Below are positions 11,446 to 22,874 of a stretch of DNA of 64,000 nt, piece by piece. The stretch lies in contig NW_021167082.1 in the NCBI RefSeq assembly GCF_003711515.1, positions 342,923-406,922 of the forward strand. The letters run 5' to 3'. Every line of letters starts with the position of its first letter. Position 1 is the first letter of the stretch. The position numbers were made by a program, and so were the translations under genes. The notes beneath the pieces are model-generated. The model saw only the letters and a list, made by a program, of their open reading frames with translations, had not been told where the DNA came from and ran no database searches. This stretch comes from Sodiomyces alkalinus F11 (Eukaryota; Ascomycota; Sordariomycetes; Glomerellales; Plectosphaerellaceae).

Positions 11446-12461
11446 ATGGCTGTCGGCGTCTGCTCATGTATGACATTGCTTATATCACCCGTCGGCGCGA
11501 TCAACAATGCTTACTCGGAATTTGGCTTGGGTAATCCACCATACGCGCTACCTACTATTCGCACAGCGGGCTCAATTCGATTCAAACTCTATTCTTATTT
11601 GTATACAATTCTTTCAGCCTTAATCACTTATCATTCTGTTCGGTATGTCTGCGGCACCGGGCCCAGCATGAACCAAGAGCGAACAAGGCAGCTCTTGGAG
11701 ATTTCTTTAGGATTTGGCGTTTGCGGCGTTTGGGAAATACAACGGACGGCGGGAGTTTACGGAATCTGAGCGCAAGACAAAAAAACAAACGGCAGTCTAA
11801 TTCGACACAGTATCTCATGCTTCTCGGGACACTACTGGGAGTAATCATGGCAAAGGACATCGCATCGGGTCACCGCCAATAACCGGGCGCTAGATGTCAG
11901 AATCTGGGAACTATTCGCGGCATGCCGCACGTTTTGGATCTTAAGAGTGCATATGTGCCGCCGCACAGCGCCCTGGCCAGCGAACGGGTGCATCAAGACT
12001 ATCAGAGACCGAAGCTGTAGGAATTCACTCTATAGCCGTGAAGGAAGGAGGGGGGAGAGAGAGAGAGAATGGAAAGAAGGCTTATGAGGTCTACAGCAAT
12101 CGAAGACCACCATGGAAGGTCTCTATTTTTCGTTGGCTACCTACTTTCTGTTCCTGCGTACTTGGGTGTTGCTGGCATATTTCCTACCTCCTTACGTTGT
12201 GACTTTTGGCCCATGGTCCTTGCGCCGTCACAACAAACTGACCTCAGATATAAGTCTCAATCCTTCGTTGGCAACTCGGCAACGTCTCTGCTAATATGCA
12301 TGCAATTTGTGGTCTGACTAGCCACCACGACGAATTTGTTTCCACCTAGCCACCGGGGTCTGTGAGAGAACAGCGCGAGCGAAGCAACAGCCCGTCCGAA
12401 TTCTCCAAGGGCTTGCCGAGATCCGAGCCGCAACATCTTTGCCCTCGACTTTGACATGCTA
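11446..12461. other. Convergent intergenic region
   Basis: Lies between the 3' ends of the 10957 (+) and 12462 (-) genes. A GA-rich tract is present at about 12050-12070. I see no supported gene. Confidence 0.5.
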
Positions 12462-13705
12462 CTACTTCTCCGGGGCAGCTCCGTCGCTCTTCACATCGTC
12501 CTCAGCGTCCGAACCGAAATCAAAAGCAAGCACGTATGGGATAGTGATGCCCTGCAGGTGCTGCTCACGGCGCTCTTGCTCGGCACCGGGAGAAGGCGAG
12601 AGGGCCCTGGGGGAGGTCGGGGTATTGGGCGGGACGGGGGGCAGCTTGGGGCCATGTCGGCGCTTGCCCATGCTAATGTTCTTGTTCTCGGCAGTCGACT
12701 TCTCGCCGGCCTTGTGCGGCTGCGGCTGGGAGTGCGCGCGGGGCCGTCGCTTGGGGGACCGGGCGTGCGACGAGCGGCGCGACCGGGACGAGTGCGAGTG
12801 CGAGTGCGAGGTTGACGGGCGCTGGGGCAGGGCCAGGGGCAAGGCGATCTGGATGTGGGCGTAGGCGTTCGGCTCCGAGGGGGCGCGGTTCTTGAACAGG
12901 GTCGGCGGCAGGGGGTTGGGAAGGGCAGAGGCGCCGAGTGGGTGCGGGACCGGGACTGGGACGGCTCGCCCGTTTGTTCCTGGACGGGCACCAGGCGGCG
13001 GCCGCCCTTGGACCTGCTGGTGGGTTGGGTCTGCGCCCTGGCCCTCGCGTTGTTGTTTCCCCGTGGGTGCGGGCGGCGCAGGAACTCTTGCCATTCTTCG
13101 GCGGTTTGGGGCGGGCCGCCGCGGGAGGTCGAGGTGGGTTTGGCTGGGCCGACGATATCGAGAGGGTTAGTCCATCTTATCTCGCCAGGGAGGCTTGACC
13201 TCGGGGAGGCGGGGACGGGGCGTTCGGGCTGCTTACCTTTTCCCTTGACGATCTTCCATCGCCATTTGCCATCTTCGGCGGCGGCAGCGGGCTTGGGAGT
13301 TGGGGCCCTGGAGCGCACCTGGCCCGGCGAAGGACCCTCGGTCTCCCGAATGGCGTTGCGCCACGGGAACCAGTGCGGATGGAACTCCTCGAGTTCGACG
13401 TCGGGGTTGCAGGCCTTTGCGGCACGGCGATCTTTGATGGTGACGATGACGGCGATGACGATGAAGATGCCGGGGACGGTGAAAAGGACTACATAAGCCG
13501 CGACGAAATTGGGAGAGGGTTCAGACTCGGTAGTCCCGGCTGATCCTGTGACGTTGGAGGGCATTGTCAAGGGCAAGATCAGTGCTGGCGATGCCTGGAT
13601 ACCAGACGAAACAAGCGACGGGAGGGCCGTGATATTGGCAACCGTGATATTGGCAACAGGCATCACGCGCGCCACCGAGTTGCTAAGAGTGGAGATGACG
13701 GGCAT
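12462..13705 (-). CDS. Type I membrane protein of unknown function (assembly or true frameshift)
   Basis: Exon 1 is 13705-13237 and exon 2 is 13143-12462, with a 93-nt intron (GTAAGC, GACTAACC branch, CAG). The start is the ATG in CCACCATGCCC. The N-terminal 60 or so residues carry glycosylation sequons (NIT, NIT, NVT) and look extracellular. One membrane helix follows (FVAAYVVLFTVPGIFIVIAV), then KDRRAAK and a long Ser/Arg/Pro-rich cytosolic tail. The 5' part of exon 2 reads in one frame through SKGGRRLVPVQEQ, but the evident C-terminal part (LFKNRAPSEPNAYAHIQ through AFDFGSDAEDD) is in another. One missing C near 12918-12920 would join them into about 383 aa. No family function recognised; a cell-surface or wall-stress-sensor-like layout is possible but only inferred. 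Confidence 0.7.
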
Positions 13706-14131
13706 GGTGGGCAAGTCTCCTATATCTCATGAGCGTATCTTCTTCTGAGATGAGAGAAGATAGAAGAGCTAATTCTGAGATGGTTTGTTGTCAAGCTTGG
13801 TGTGAAGGTTAAGAGGGTTAAAAGAGTTAAAGGGGTTGAAAGAGTTGAAAAGAAAGAAGTTGAGAAGAATTTGGGCTGCCTGGCTTTGGGACGATGGGTA
13901 AGGACGTTCTTGGGTTCAAGGAAGGCGCGCAGTTGCCGTGGTTATGGACTTTTAACAGTACGCACCTGCCGTGGAAGGAGCCAGTTCAGGGGCATTGCTC
14001 GGTGAACTATGATGATGTCTCTGCACACCGACATACCGAGCGTCAGAACAGGTACACCGAGACAGGATGATCTTGTTCTGTGTCCATGCAGTTGTTCTTT
14101 ATTCTATCTTTAGGGATACCTTTATTCCTCC

Positions 14132-14303
14132 CGTTCAAAGAAGGTATTTCAACAGAACAGTGATCTTCGATGGAGAACAGACAATGCAATGTTGCTTTCC
14201 GCTGAGGATAATCGCCTCGTTCAAAGAACATATCTTAACAGAACAGTAGTCTTTGACAGAGAACAGACAAAGAATTGTTTCTTTCCACCGAGGATGATCG
14301 TCT
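14132..14303 (+). repeat. Two 86-bp imperfect tandem copies
   Basis: Copy 1 is 14132-14217 and copy 2 is 14218-14303. Each starts CGTTCAAAGAA, contains GAACAGACAA and ends GAGGAT(A/G)ATCG(C/T)CT. The copies are diverged but the same length. A partial third start (CGAGCAAGGA) follows. Because 86 is not a multiple of 3 and no frame is shared, this is probably non-coding. Confidence 0.85.
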
Positions 14304-14368
14304 CGAGCAAGGACTATAAAGATGACCATGCCCAGCTCTTCTTCCCGGTCGTCTTTCCATCCAGCATC

Positions 14369-14405
14369 AACCAACAGCAACAGCAACAGCAACAGCAACA
14401 ACAGT
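14369..14405 (+). repeat. CAA/CAG trinucleotide run
   Basis: Alternating CAACAG triplets in the upstream region of the 14616 gene, in frame with a possible upstream extension starting at ATG 14322. Confidence 0.85.
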
Positions 14406-14516
14406 AAACCAAAGCCAGATTACTATTTCAACCTGAGAAATCTCCGAGAGATATCAGCTCGATCAGTTACACATAGGTACGTCGCTTCCTTCCCTTGCAA
14501 CGTACTGACACATTCC

Positions 14517-14590
14517 CAGAAGCATATTCCCAGAAATATATTCCCAGAAATATATTCCCAGAAATATATTCCCAGAAATATATTCCCAGA
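14517..14590 (+). repeat. 14-bp minisatellite (AGAAATATATTCCC), about 5 copies
   Basis: Four near-identical full units plus degenerate ends lie immediately upstream of the 14616 ATG, probably in the transcribed leader. Confidence 0.9.
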
Positions 14591-14615
14591 CACAAAGAAG
14601 AGTACCCAACTCAAG

Positions 14616-15104
14616 ATGGCTCCTATCGCACCAAGATCCATGAACTGCGACCAGTTCCGCGTGGGTTTCATAACCCTACTGACTCTGAACTGCGTCATCT
14701 TGACAGTCTTCGTCATCTTGAGCCTCTACGGGATGAGGAACTCATACAGAGCTCGCGAGAGCCACAGCCGAAGCGGCTCTGAAGCCGGAAGCCGCAGTGG
14801 AAGCGAGAGCGGCAACACCAACCAAGGCCACCGGCGCAATGAGGTCGTTGACGACAACGACGACGACACGGTCATCTCGTTCGAGTTGCAAACCGGTCCG
14901 CGGACGGCGGAGGCGGCGAACTTCCCTTCCGACGCACGCAGCGCGGCCGCGGCTCGGTCTACTAATGGTGGCGTTGCTTCTGCGCCGCTTGGACGGTTTG
15001 TGACGGCACCCCAGGCCCGGCTGCATCATCCGACGCCGATTCCGCCTGCTCAAACTTTCCAGCCTCCCTTTGTCGGGAGGGATCCCCGGTATAACGGATA
15101 TTAG
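14616..15104 (+). CDS. Small single-pass membrane protein, 162 aa
   Basis: ATG 14616 (AAGATGGCTCC) opens a 162-codon frame. After MAPIAPRSMNCDQFRV comes one strong hydrophobic helix (about residues 17-40, GFITLLTLNCVILTVFVILS), then a Ser/Arg/Gly-rich stretch with repeated RSGSE-type units, an acidic patch (DDNDDD) and a Pro-rich tail ending YNGY. The frame is open upstream to ATG 14322, but that extension crosses the CAA/CAG run and the minisatellite and is judged non-coding. No family recognised. The layout (short N-terminus, one helix, disordered tail) resembles the neighbour at 12462-13705 only in a general way. Confidence 0.7.
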   Translation: MAPIAPRSMNCDQFRVGFITLLTLNCVILTVFVILSLYGMRNSYRARESHSRSGSEAGSRSGSESGNTNQGHRRNEVVDDNDDDTVISFELQTGPRTAEAANFPSDARSAAAARSTNGGVASAPLGRFVTAPQARLHHPTPIPPAQTFQPPFVGRDPRYNGY

Positions 15105-17841
15105 GTCGATGCATTGCGCTTAAGATTCAGGGGCACTTGCCCCGCGGTTTGGATTAGGTGAGCTTTCTTTGCCCTTTTGCCTGGTTGCTGACATGCTAGT
15201 TAGCAGATGGGACTCCTGGTGAGTTCATCAAACGGAAATAGCAGTGGAAATGGAAATGGAAATTCAAGGTATATTAATATGGAGCTTCTGTTTTGTGTGA
15301 CACATGCGACATGAGGAATCGATGTTATGACTGCCTTACTCCAGCGGACTTCAAGATCATCCATAGCTGCAGCGAGAATAGATAGTAGATACCTAGTTGA
15401 GCACAGGGAAAACATCTACGTGACTCTCATCGAGTGTTCGTTCCTTGCAAGATGCCTACGCAACACGATACACCACTGACAGTGTTGAGCCCCAGTACCG
15501 TGTACGTCGTAGTGTCGTTGTCAAGGTAAACCCTTGGTGTGGCTTTCGGGACAAGTCCAACCGTCAACGTCCTTCGTACGTACTGGTTGTTCTGACGGTT
15601 ATCAGTTGGGTGCTCTGTCGTGTTCGTGTTCGGGATCGGAGACATGAAGACCCTCAACCCCCCCCCCCCCTTCTTTTTTTTTTTCCTTTTCTTTCCTTTT
15701 TCTTGAGGGGGTTTTGTTATTCTCTTGTTTTTCTTGATTTATGAATTGAACCCCAACTTATAAATTACAAACCATGCACGATTTCGCGACGAAGAACTTT
15801 TCCAGTATCGGCCTCGGTGGCACGAATGACCGATTCCCGAGAAGCGTGACTTCGATCAGCTCCAGAGTCCGAATGCGAGATACGAAATGCGAATCGCGAA
15901 AGACGTAATTACCTCTGTACGCACATTGGACAATCCGTTTTAGGTAAGGTACCTTAGTCGCCAAGCAGGCACCGAGTACCTGTTCGTACCTTAGTACACG
16001 TACACATTAGCCATGATTGGTTCAAAGCGAGAGTCTTCGAATATCTGTTGGAGATGCATGGGTTGAAGTTTGTCCTTTTTAGGTAAACAATCTGAGCCCA
16101 ATTTGTACAGTAGTTTCGAGTCATGCAACGCAAAAGCAACATGCACGCCTCGTATATATATGTTTGGTTGGAAGTACGAGCAGCATCACGTTGGTCTTGG
16201 GCGGCCGTAATCTTGAGAGGATGTCGTCAGCTACCTTAGGGCCTTGTGTTATGTTCGACAGGAGGAATATACCGTATACGTATGTACGAAGGGTACCTTA
16301 CTTACTTAGGTATCTAGGTACCTACCTTAGGGACTATACTTTGTACCTTATGTATCCGTCTACCTTGCGGAACGTTCTGATACCGATACCTGGTGGTACT
16401 TGGTAATAACCCCTCCCAATAAACGCCTACCTTACCTCTCTCCCCGCCGTTAGGTCTTACCTTCTCCCGTTGTCGATTCCCCCGACTCTCAATTCCCACG
16501 TCATCAAACCGACGTCTTTACTCCGACATCTTTACTCCGTAATTACATCCTACATCCACCGCATCCTACTGAGTAGGATTACATCCAGCTAACTACTGTG
16601 AGAGGAGCGTCATCGTCCTTCCTCTCGCGAGGACAACAGCCTTATTTACTATATTTTCTACAAACTCGGCCGAATTTCAACGGTCTAGGGAGCTTCCAAA
16701 ACTCCGCTCCGTGGCCCTTCCGGAAAGACCTTTTTTTTTTTTTTTTTTTTTTTTTTAACAGTACACGTACATACTGATACGGATAGCTTGTGGGAAAGGC
16801 AAGCTTCGACTTGGTTAGGAGAGACGATATCGGTCTTTGCTTACCTCCGCCTCCGACTCCGCTGGGGCTGGTTTCTGTTGGGCTTCCACCTGCTCCCCCA
16901 CTCGTCTCTCCTTGCGCTCCTTGGAACTGCTCGGACTGCTTGGGCCGCTGCTTGCACACAATTTCCCGGCTTCAAACTCTCCGCGGGAGGTTTCAGATCG
17001 CTCCTCGCTTTGTTGAATGGGCGGCTCTCGCTTCGCTTGGCTTGTGGCCCTTATCAAATTGGCGATTTGCATAGCCACCTCCTCGGGTTGCATCCATCCA
17101 CGGCAGTTGTCTTCAAGCTCGTCAGCGTTTGCTACGAAGTACAACGTACTATCTAATCGCAAGAGGTAGGAGGATTGTCTTTCAAGTTTTTCTCGAAATA
17201 TCCCATTTGAAATCTTTATCTCCTGACCCCTCCTTGCCCCTGTTCTTCTTTGGCGTCAGCAATGTCACCGCAGCTCACTGTCTTACGTGGTCCTCATCCC
17301 TCTCCCCTGTGTGGACAAAAAGTCCGCTAGTTATTGTCCAGGCAGCAGCCAATTGTCCTTGTTTCCCCCATGCCTGTCAAGACATCTTGTGCTTCTTTCT
17401 GGTGCTGAAGCACTAGGAAACTTTAATATCGGGAGACTAATAGAACGGAGGGCGGGTTAGATTTTGTTTCTCGACATTGTCTAATACACCTCACCGGGAC
17501 TGAACTTCGCCTCTTTCTCTTCAACCGCGGTACTTCCGCTTCGCCGCAACCCCACGCTGCTCATACTCGCCTCTCTTACGCTCCCGCTCTTCAACCGTCG
17601 GGCCCGAGTCGGTCGCACCTTTTTTTTTCCCCTCCGTCCAATTTGTCCGGAATATTACGAACCCTTGAGGAAATCGCCCTCGATACGCCCCGAGAGATCG
17701 GCCCTCTCCCATCCGACTACCGGTCGCCGGCGAACCCACCGTCCCATCGTGTTCGCCTCCCGGTGCGCCATACGCAGTCGCAAACCCGTCCCTTGAATTG
17801 TTCCTGGCGATGTCCCTGCCACCGTCGCCACGCTCCCAGTC
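15105..17841. other. 2.7 kb upstream of the Zn2Cys6 gene
   Basis: No supported gene. Contains a C13/T-rich run (15658-15690), a cluster of GGTACCTTA/TAAGGTACC motifs (15945-15956 and about 16230-16350), a T26 run (16731-16756) and CT-rich DNA near 17510-17640 that probably belongs to the promoter and leader of the regulator. Confidence 0.5.
16731..16756 (+). repeat. T26 homopolymer
   Basis: An uninterrupted run of 26 T in intergenic DNA. Confidence 0.95.
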
Positions 17842-20676
17842 ATGAGATCCAAAGCTTCAACCCCTGGCCAATTGCCCGGCCAGCAACTGCCGCAACAGGC
17901 GCAACAATCGCAACAATCGCAACAACCGCAGCAACAGCAGCAGCAACAGCAGCAGACACAACATGTCAAGCCCCCCAGGATCTTGGCATGCGTCCTCTGC
18001 CAACATCGAAAGATCAAATGCGACAGGAATATGCCCTGCTCTAATTGCCTCAAGGTGAGCTAGCTACCATGATTGCTGTCGCCTTGCCTGGACCCTGCCC
18101 CTGCCACGCTTCTTCGCTTTATTTGCGCAGTCCAATTTCCCATACCTTTCATTATTTTCCTATCCCCTTCCCTCCGCAACTCCTCTCTCTCGCCCTGCTG
18201 CGCCAGGACGCTAACCATGTTTCTTTTCTCTTCCAGGCCAACGTCCCTTGTTCGCCATCGACCCCAGCTCCCGTTCGGAAGAGAAGACGACCGAACCAGG
18301 ACCTCCAAGAGAGACTCGCCCGCTGCGAAGCCCTGTTGAAACAGTATGCCTCCGCCGGCCCGCTTCCTAACCTACCGAATAACCTCGCCGATTCACCTAC
18401 CGCCTCCTCCGTCGGCTCCACTGCCGCCTCTGCCTCTGCTGCCTACACCTTTGCGTCGTCATCGAACTCTATTCCCGTCCCCAGCCTTCCCGGCCTTCAT
18501 CCCCTTGCTCCGAGCCCTCGGCCCCAGACCGCCCAAACCACCCTATCTTCAAATGTGCCTACACCACACTCCCCCGCTGGCATGCAAACTCCCTCGGCAT
18601 CCCTCCACGAGGGCGACGACCCCTCGGGTAACTTGAAGCGCCCCGGCAAGCTCGTTGTACAGGACGGGAGTGTCACCTTTGTTGACAGCATCGTGTGGCG
18701 TACCATTCACGAGAATGTAAATCGTTCCCCTTTTCTTCCACTCTCCCGCTTTTCCTTCCGTTCTTTCAGTTCTTCCCCTCTAACAGCCCCCATTACTTTA
18801 CAGCTCCAAGCCATGCGCGCCATAGTGGACGCTGAGGCTGTCGAGGAACAGAGCCCCCTGAGCTCCAGCGCTGTCACGCCGGACGACAACGTCGATCTCC
18901 TCCTCAATGATTTTTCCGCCATCGAACTAGAAGACGTCGCTCCCTCCCCCGTCCAGGTCTTCCGCCTGTGGCAGGTCTTCCTCGAAAGGATCAACCCTCT
19001 CACCAAGCTGGTCCATGTTCCGTCTCTTCAGCCCCTCGTCATCGAAGCCGCTGCCAACCATCGAAACGTACCTAATAACATCCAGTGCCTATTGTTCGCC
19101 ATATACCTTGTTTGTACGGTATCGCTATCCGAGTCCGAGTGCAGGCAGATGCTCGATACTTCCAAGGACGAGGCTCTCAAAACCTTCACCGCAGGCGTCA
19201 AGTCAGCCCTGACCCGGGTGAACTTTATGAAGCATTATGATATGGTCACTTTGCAGGCGCTGGTACTCTACCTTGTACGTGTCAATTCCCTGTTTTCCCG
19301 CCACCCTTGGCTGCTCTCTTTCTTCCCGCATCCAGGAGACTGCTAACAGCCCTTACATGCAGATTTCTCTCCAAGGACGGTACGATCGTCATGCGGCTTG
19401 GGTGCTGAGCGGAGTCTTGATCCGTATCGCTTACAAGATGGGTCTTCACCGCGACGGCGAGAAGTTAAATTTGCCACCCTTCGAGACCGAGATGAGGAGG
19501 AGAGTCTGGTGGCAGATCATCATGTTGGATTGCAAATATGCCATCACCTCGGGCTTCGCAGACACTCTGTTGCCGTGGGGTTGGGATACGGAGATCCCCA
19601 CCAATATCGACGACTCGAGTCTTTTCCGAGGGTCCACCGAACCGATCCAGCCGCGGGAGGGACCGACCGAAATGATTTTCTGCATCATGTTCTGCGAGAT
19701 TGGCCGGTTCATTTCTCGCAACCGCATGTTGGACACGGAAGAGGCGATATTCCATACCCAGGGCGCCGACCCCGATAGCCCGGAATATGCGGCCGCCATC
19801 GAAATTCTCGCAACGCAGAGCGCCGTAATAGACAAACTCGAGGCCAGGCTCATCGAAATCGAGCAGCGCTACCTCGATACCTCGGCAGGGCCCATTCATG
19901 TCGCCGCCAGCTTCATCCGTCCCGGGCTTCTCGGCAGGCTCCGCAGCATGATCACGCCGATGCGCCAGATCCCCGAATGGGGCACCGAGGTCAGGAACGT
20001 CCACGACAACATCTTCCGCATCTTCGTCTGCCACGAGGAGAGCAACCTGGCCTACGCAGACATGGTCAACGACCGCAACTACCGGTGGTTCTTCACCATG
20101 CATTGCCAAGTCGACATCATCATCTACCTCGCCACCATGCTCCACAAGCGACCCGCCACCGGCAGCCTCGCCGACCGCACCTGGCGCCTCTTCGACAAGG
20201 TGTACGAGTACCACGAAGAGCTGCTCACCATGACACAGAAGCCCCACCTCCAGCTCGCCCACCTCATCCTCAAGACCTGGCCCCGGCGCGAGCAGGCCCT
20301 CGCCCAGCTCGGCGCCCCCTGCGAACCGCCCGTGTGCGTCAACAAGCTGCGGCAGATCCTCCCGCGGCTGCCGGCCGACCTGGCGGCGACTCTGAGCAGC
20401 CGGCCCGGCACGGCGAAGCCGGGGAACAACGGCAACAACAACAACAACAACAACAACAACGCGATGGCGACGACGGATAACGGTGCGGCGTCGGAGATGC
20501 AGATGGATTTCCTGAACGGATTCTTCGACCCGCTGGCTTCGGACTGGGACCCGTGGCCGGAGATGGGGCCGTCGTCGGACCTGGGAGCCACGATTAACCC
20601 GCAGGCGGCTTCGGATCTCTTGGCGTTTGGCGGGTTGGGGAATTTTGGGGCGCCGCCGCCGCATTCGACGTGGTGA
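17842..20676 (+). CDS. Zn2Cys6 fungal transcription factor
   Basis: Four exons, all phase 0: 17842-18054, 18237-18716, 18804-19274 and 19363-20676, giving 825 aa. After a glutamine-rich N-terminus, the zinc cluster uses Cys50, 53, 60, 66, 69 and 76 (CX2CX6CX5CX2CX6C), split by intron 1 between the fifth and sixth cysteine. A basic RKRRRPN stretch and a leucine-containing linker follow. The fungal_trans middle domain spans about residues 300-600 ([36 protein letters not shown]). The C-terminus has an Asn run (residues about 755-763) and an acidic, aromatic region that could activate transcription. It should bind DNA as a nuclear regulator; the target pathway is not evident from neighbours. Confidence 0.93.
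20415..20460 (+). repeat. AAC trinucleotide run coding poly-Asn
   Basis: Nine consecutive AAC codons plus flanking Asn codons inside the last exon of the Zn2Cys6 gene. Length variation would change only the Asn tract. Confidence 0.9.
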
Positions 20677-21247
20677 GTAGCGGTATACGAACGACGATAT
20701 GGACGAATTGGGAAATGGGATAGCAAAAAGGAGTAAATTTGGTGGTGTGTGCGCGGAGGGGACGGAAACACGTTGTCTGGGGTGTGTATTTTGGAGTTGA
20801 TGATGCATCGGCATATATGGTTACCGTGGGATCCTACATTTCGAACTGGGCTGTTTGCGCATCGTGGCGCACTTCGAACGAGGAGGATCAAGACGTATAG
20901 AGGTTAGAACGAGGATATTTTTGGGGCGCTCGGGTGGGCATGCTGGAACGTCATCTCTTCTCAGCCATACAGACGGGGTTTCTATCATATCCCCCCAGCC
21001 CGTCTTCCTGACGATACGCTGCTCAGTTTCCACGATAGATGGATGGGGCTTTCTTTACTTTACCCCTTGGAGTCTTGGGGGATGGGCCTGATATTCCAAT
21101 GTACAATACTTGTTCGTTTCTCTCGCTGTTGTTTCTACCATGACTTCTCACCCATGAACACGAAAAGCGAGGACCGAGGGGAAACATCTCACAGTAACAT
21201 CACATTATCCATCAGTTTTCCAAAATATTCGAGGTTCGCCACTGTAG
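20677..21247. other. Convergent intergenic region
   Basis: Between the 3' ends of the Zn2Cys6 gene and the tRNA dimethylallyltransferase gene. No ORF with coding character. Confidence 0.6.
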
Positions 21248-22874
21248 TCAGCCAGGCGGCGTAAAATCTATTGAACCCAGATCCATATCAGGGGTACGTG
21301 ATCTATCCCCCTCTCCCCTCCTCCCTCTAGTCCCTCTCTCACCCTGAGTCTTCTCCATCTCGGGCCCCTCGCCGGCTTCTTCGCCAGAGGTCTCCACAGG
21401 CACGAGCGCCCTCCTCTTCACCCTTCGCGCGATGGCGTTATGCCTTCGACTCTTCAGGTGCTTCTCCCACGACTCCTCCGTGACGCAGGTGACGCGGCAC
21501 AGCTCGCACGTGCGCTGGCACGGCGTCTGCTTCAGCGCGGCGGGCGACTCCGGCGCGGCCGCGGCCACGACGGCCTCGAGCACGGAGCGCGCGGCGGGGG
21601 AAAGCGAGGCCGGGTCCGGTAAGGGTTCGTCGGCCAGGAAGCGCCGGGTGATGGAGGCGGCGGGGTCGGCGACCTGTTCGGCCCAGTGGGCGGGGTCGGT
21701 TGTGTCGAGGACGAAGAGGCGGGACATGGCGCCGGCCGGGTGGTCCCGTAGCAGGGGGACTACCTTGGTGCGGATCCAGCGGGTTTGGTATTTTGCGTAT
21801 TGGCGCGTGGAGATCTTGACGGCTTCGAGGCCGGAGGACTGGAGGGCGGCGAGGGTGACGGCGTCGGCGGGATCGGCGGGGTCGGCGGGTTCGGGTACAG
21901 AAGACGAGGACGAGGAGGAGGAAGCGCGTAGGTATGGCTCGAGTTCCTTGAAGCCGATGGATTGCCATATGCCCCTCGTGAAATCGACCGGTTGGCCGGC
22001 GGATTCCTTGCGACGGACGTGCTCGAACATTTGGCGCGTCTCGTCGAGGAGGCCGGCGGCGAGCATCTTGTCGACGCGGCCGTCGAGGCGGGTTTTCAGG
22101 ACTTCGGGGTCGGTGTGGACCCAGAACATCAAGTTCTGCCAGGAGGGTGTGTCCCCGCCGCCGGCGCCGCCTCCTTCAACGGCAGCGGCAGCGGCAGCGG
22201 CCTTGCGGCGCTTCTGCTCGGCGTAGATCTCCGACGCGGGACGGCCGTATTTGAGGAAAATCTCGAGGGAGCGGGAGATCTTGCGACGGTCGTTGGGGTG
22301 CCAGCGGGCAGCCATGACGGGGTCGACTTGGCGGAGTTTGGCGAGGATGACGTCGGTGGGTTCGGAGAGGATGGGGAAAGACGAGGACGGTTCTTCTTTT
22401 TCGCCCTCCACGAGGACTTCGTCGAAGAGGAGGGCGTTGGTGTAGTAGTGCGTCCCGCCGACCAGGATGGGGAGGCGGCCGCGGGCCCGTATGTCCTGGA
22501 TGGCCTGGGTGGCTGCACGCTTGAAGTCGTCGACCACCCAGGGAGGATCGTCGAGGCCTATATGGTCTAGAAGGTGGTGGGGCACGCCGCGGCGTTCCGA
22601 GGGGGTGATCTTGTTCGTGATGATAGGGAGGCCCTTATAGAGTTGCATGGCGTCCGAGTTGATGACTTCGCCGTTGAACCTCGTAGCTAGCTCTACGGCG
22701 AGCTGCGAAACACTTCAGCCGAGAGTCGAGAGAGAGTCGTCTTTAAAGAAGGAGGAGACGAGGGCGCATAGCGTTGTAACGGGACGAAGAAAGACGCACC
22801 TCGGATTTGCCAGTTCCTGTCGACCCAAGGACGAAGATCAAGGGCTCTCGAGGAGGAGGGTTCTTGGTCGCCAT
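21248..22874 (-). CDS. mod5: tRNA dimethylallyltransferase (Mod5/MiaA family)
   Basis: Exons 22874-22800 and 22702-21248, joined across a 97-nt intron (GTGCGT...CGCAG), encode 509 aa. The enzyme adds an isopentenyl group from DMAPP to A37 of tRNAs reading UNN codons. The P-loop GSTGTGKS is at residues 17-24, followed by INSDAMQLYKGLPIITNK, the VPHHLLDH segment and VGGTHYYTNALL. A Ser run and PADPADPAD insert sit in the middle. A C-terminal zinc finger (CX2CX12HX5H, in CELCRVTC...HLKSRRH) is the eukaryotic tRNA-binding addition. The frame stays open upstream to ATGs at 22946 and 23039; the stretch from 22946 looks like a mitochondrial presequence. Yeast Mod5 likewise uses two starts. Confidence 0.93.

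Larger units (their letters stand above)
13706..14615. promoter_or_regulatory. Divergent intergenic region with repeats
   Basis: Holds the promoters of the 12462-13705 (-) and 14616-15104 (+) genes. The first part has an AAGAGTT/AAGGGTT-rich run (about 13805-13865). It also holds an 86-bp tandem duplication, a CAA/CAG run and a 14-bp minisatellite, listed separately. Confidence 0.5.

Noticed and set aside
19465..20814. 449-aa minus-strand ORF opposite the Zn2Cys6 gene
   Set aside because: It mirrors the GC-rich codon pattern of the true gene on plus and has no recognisable protein content.
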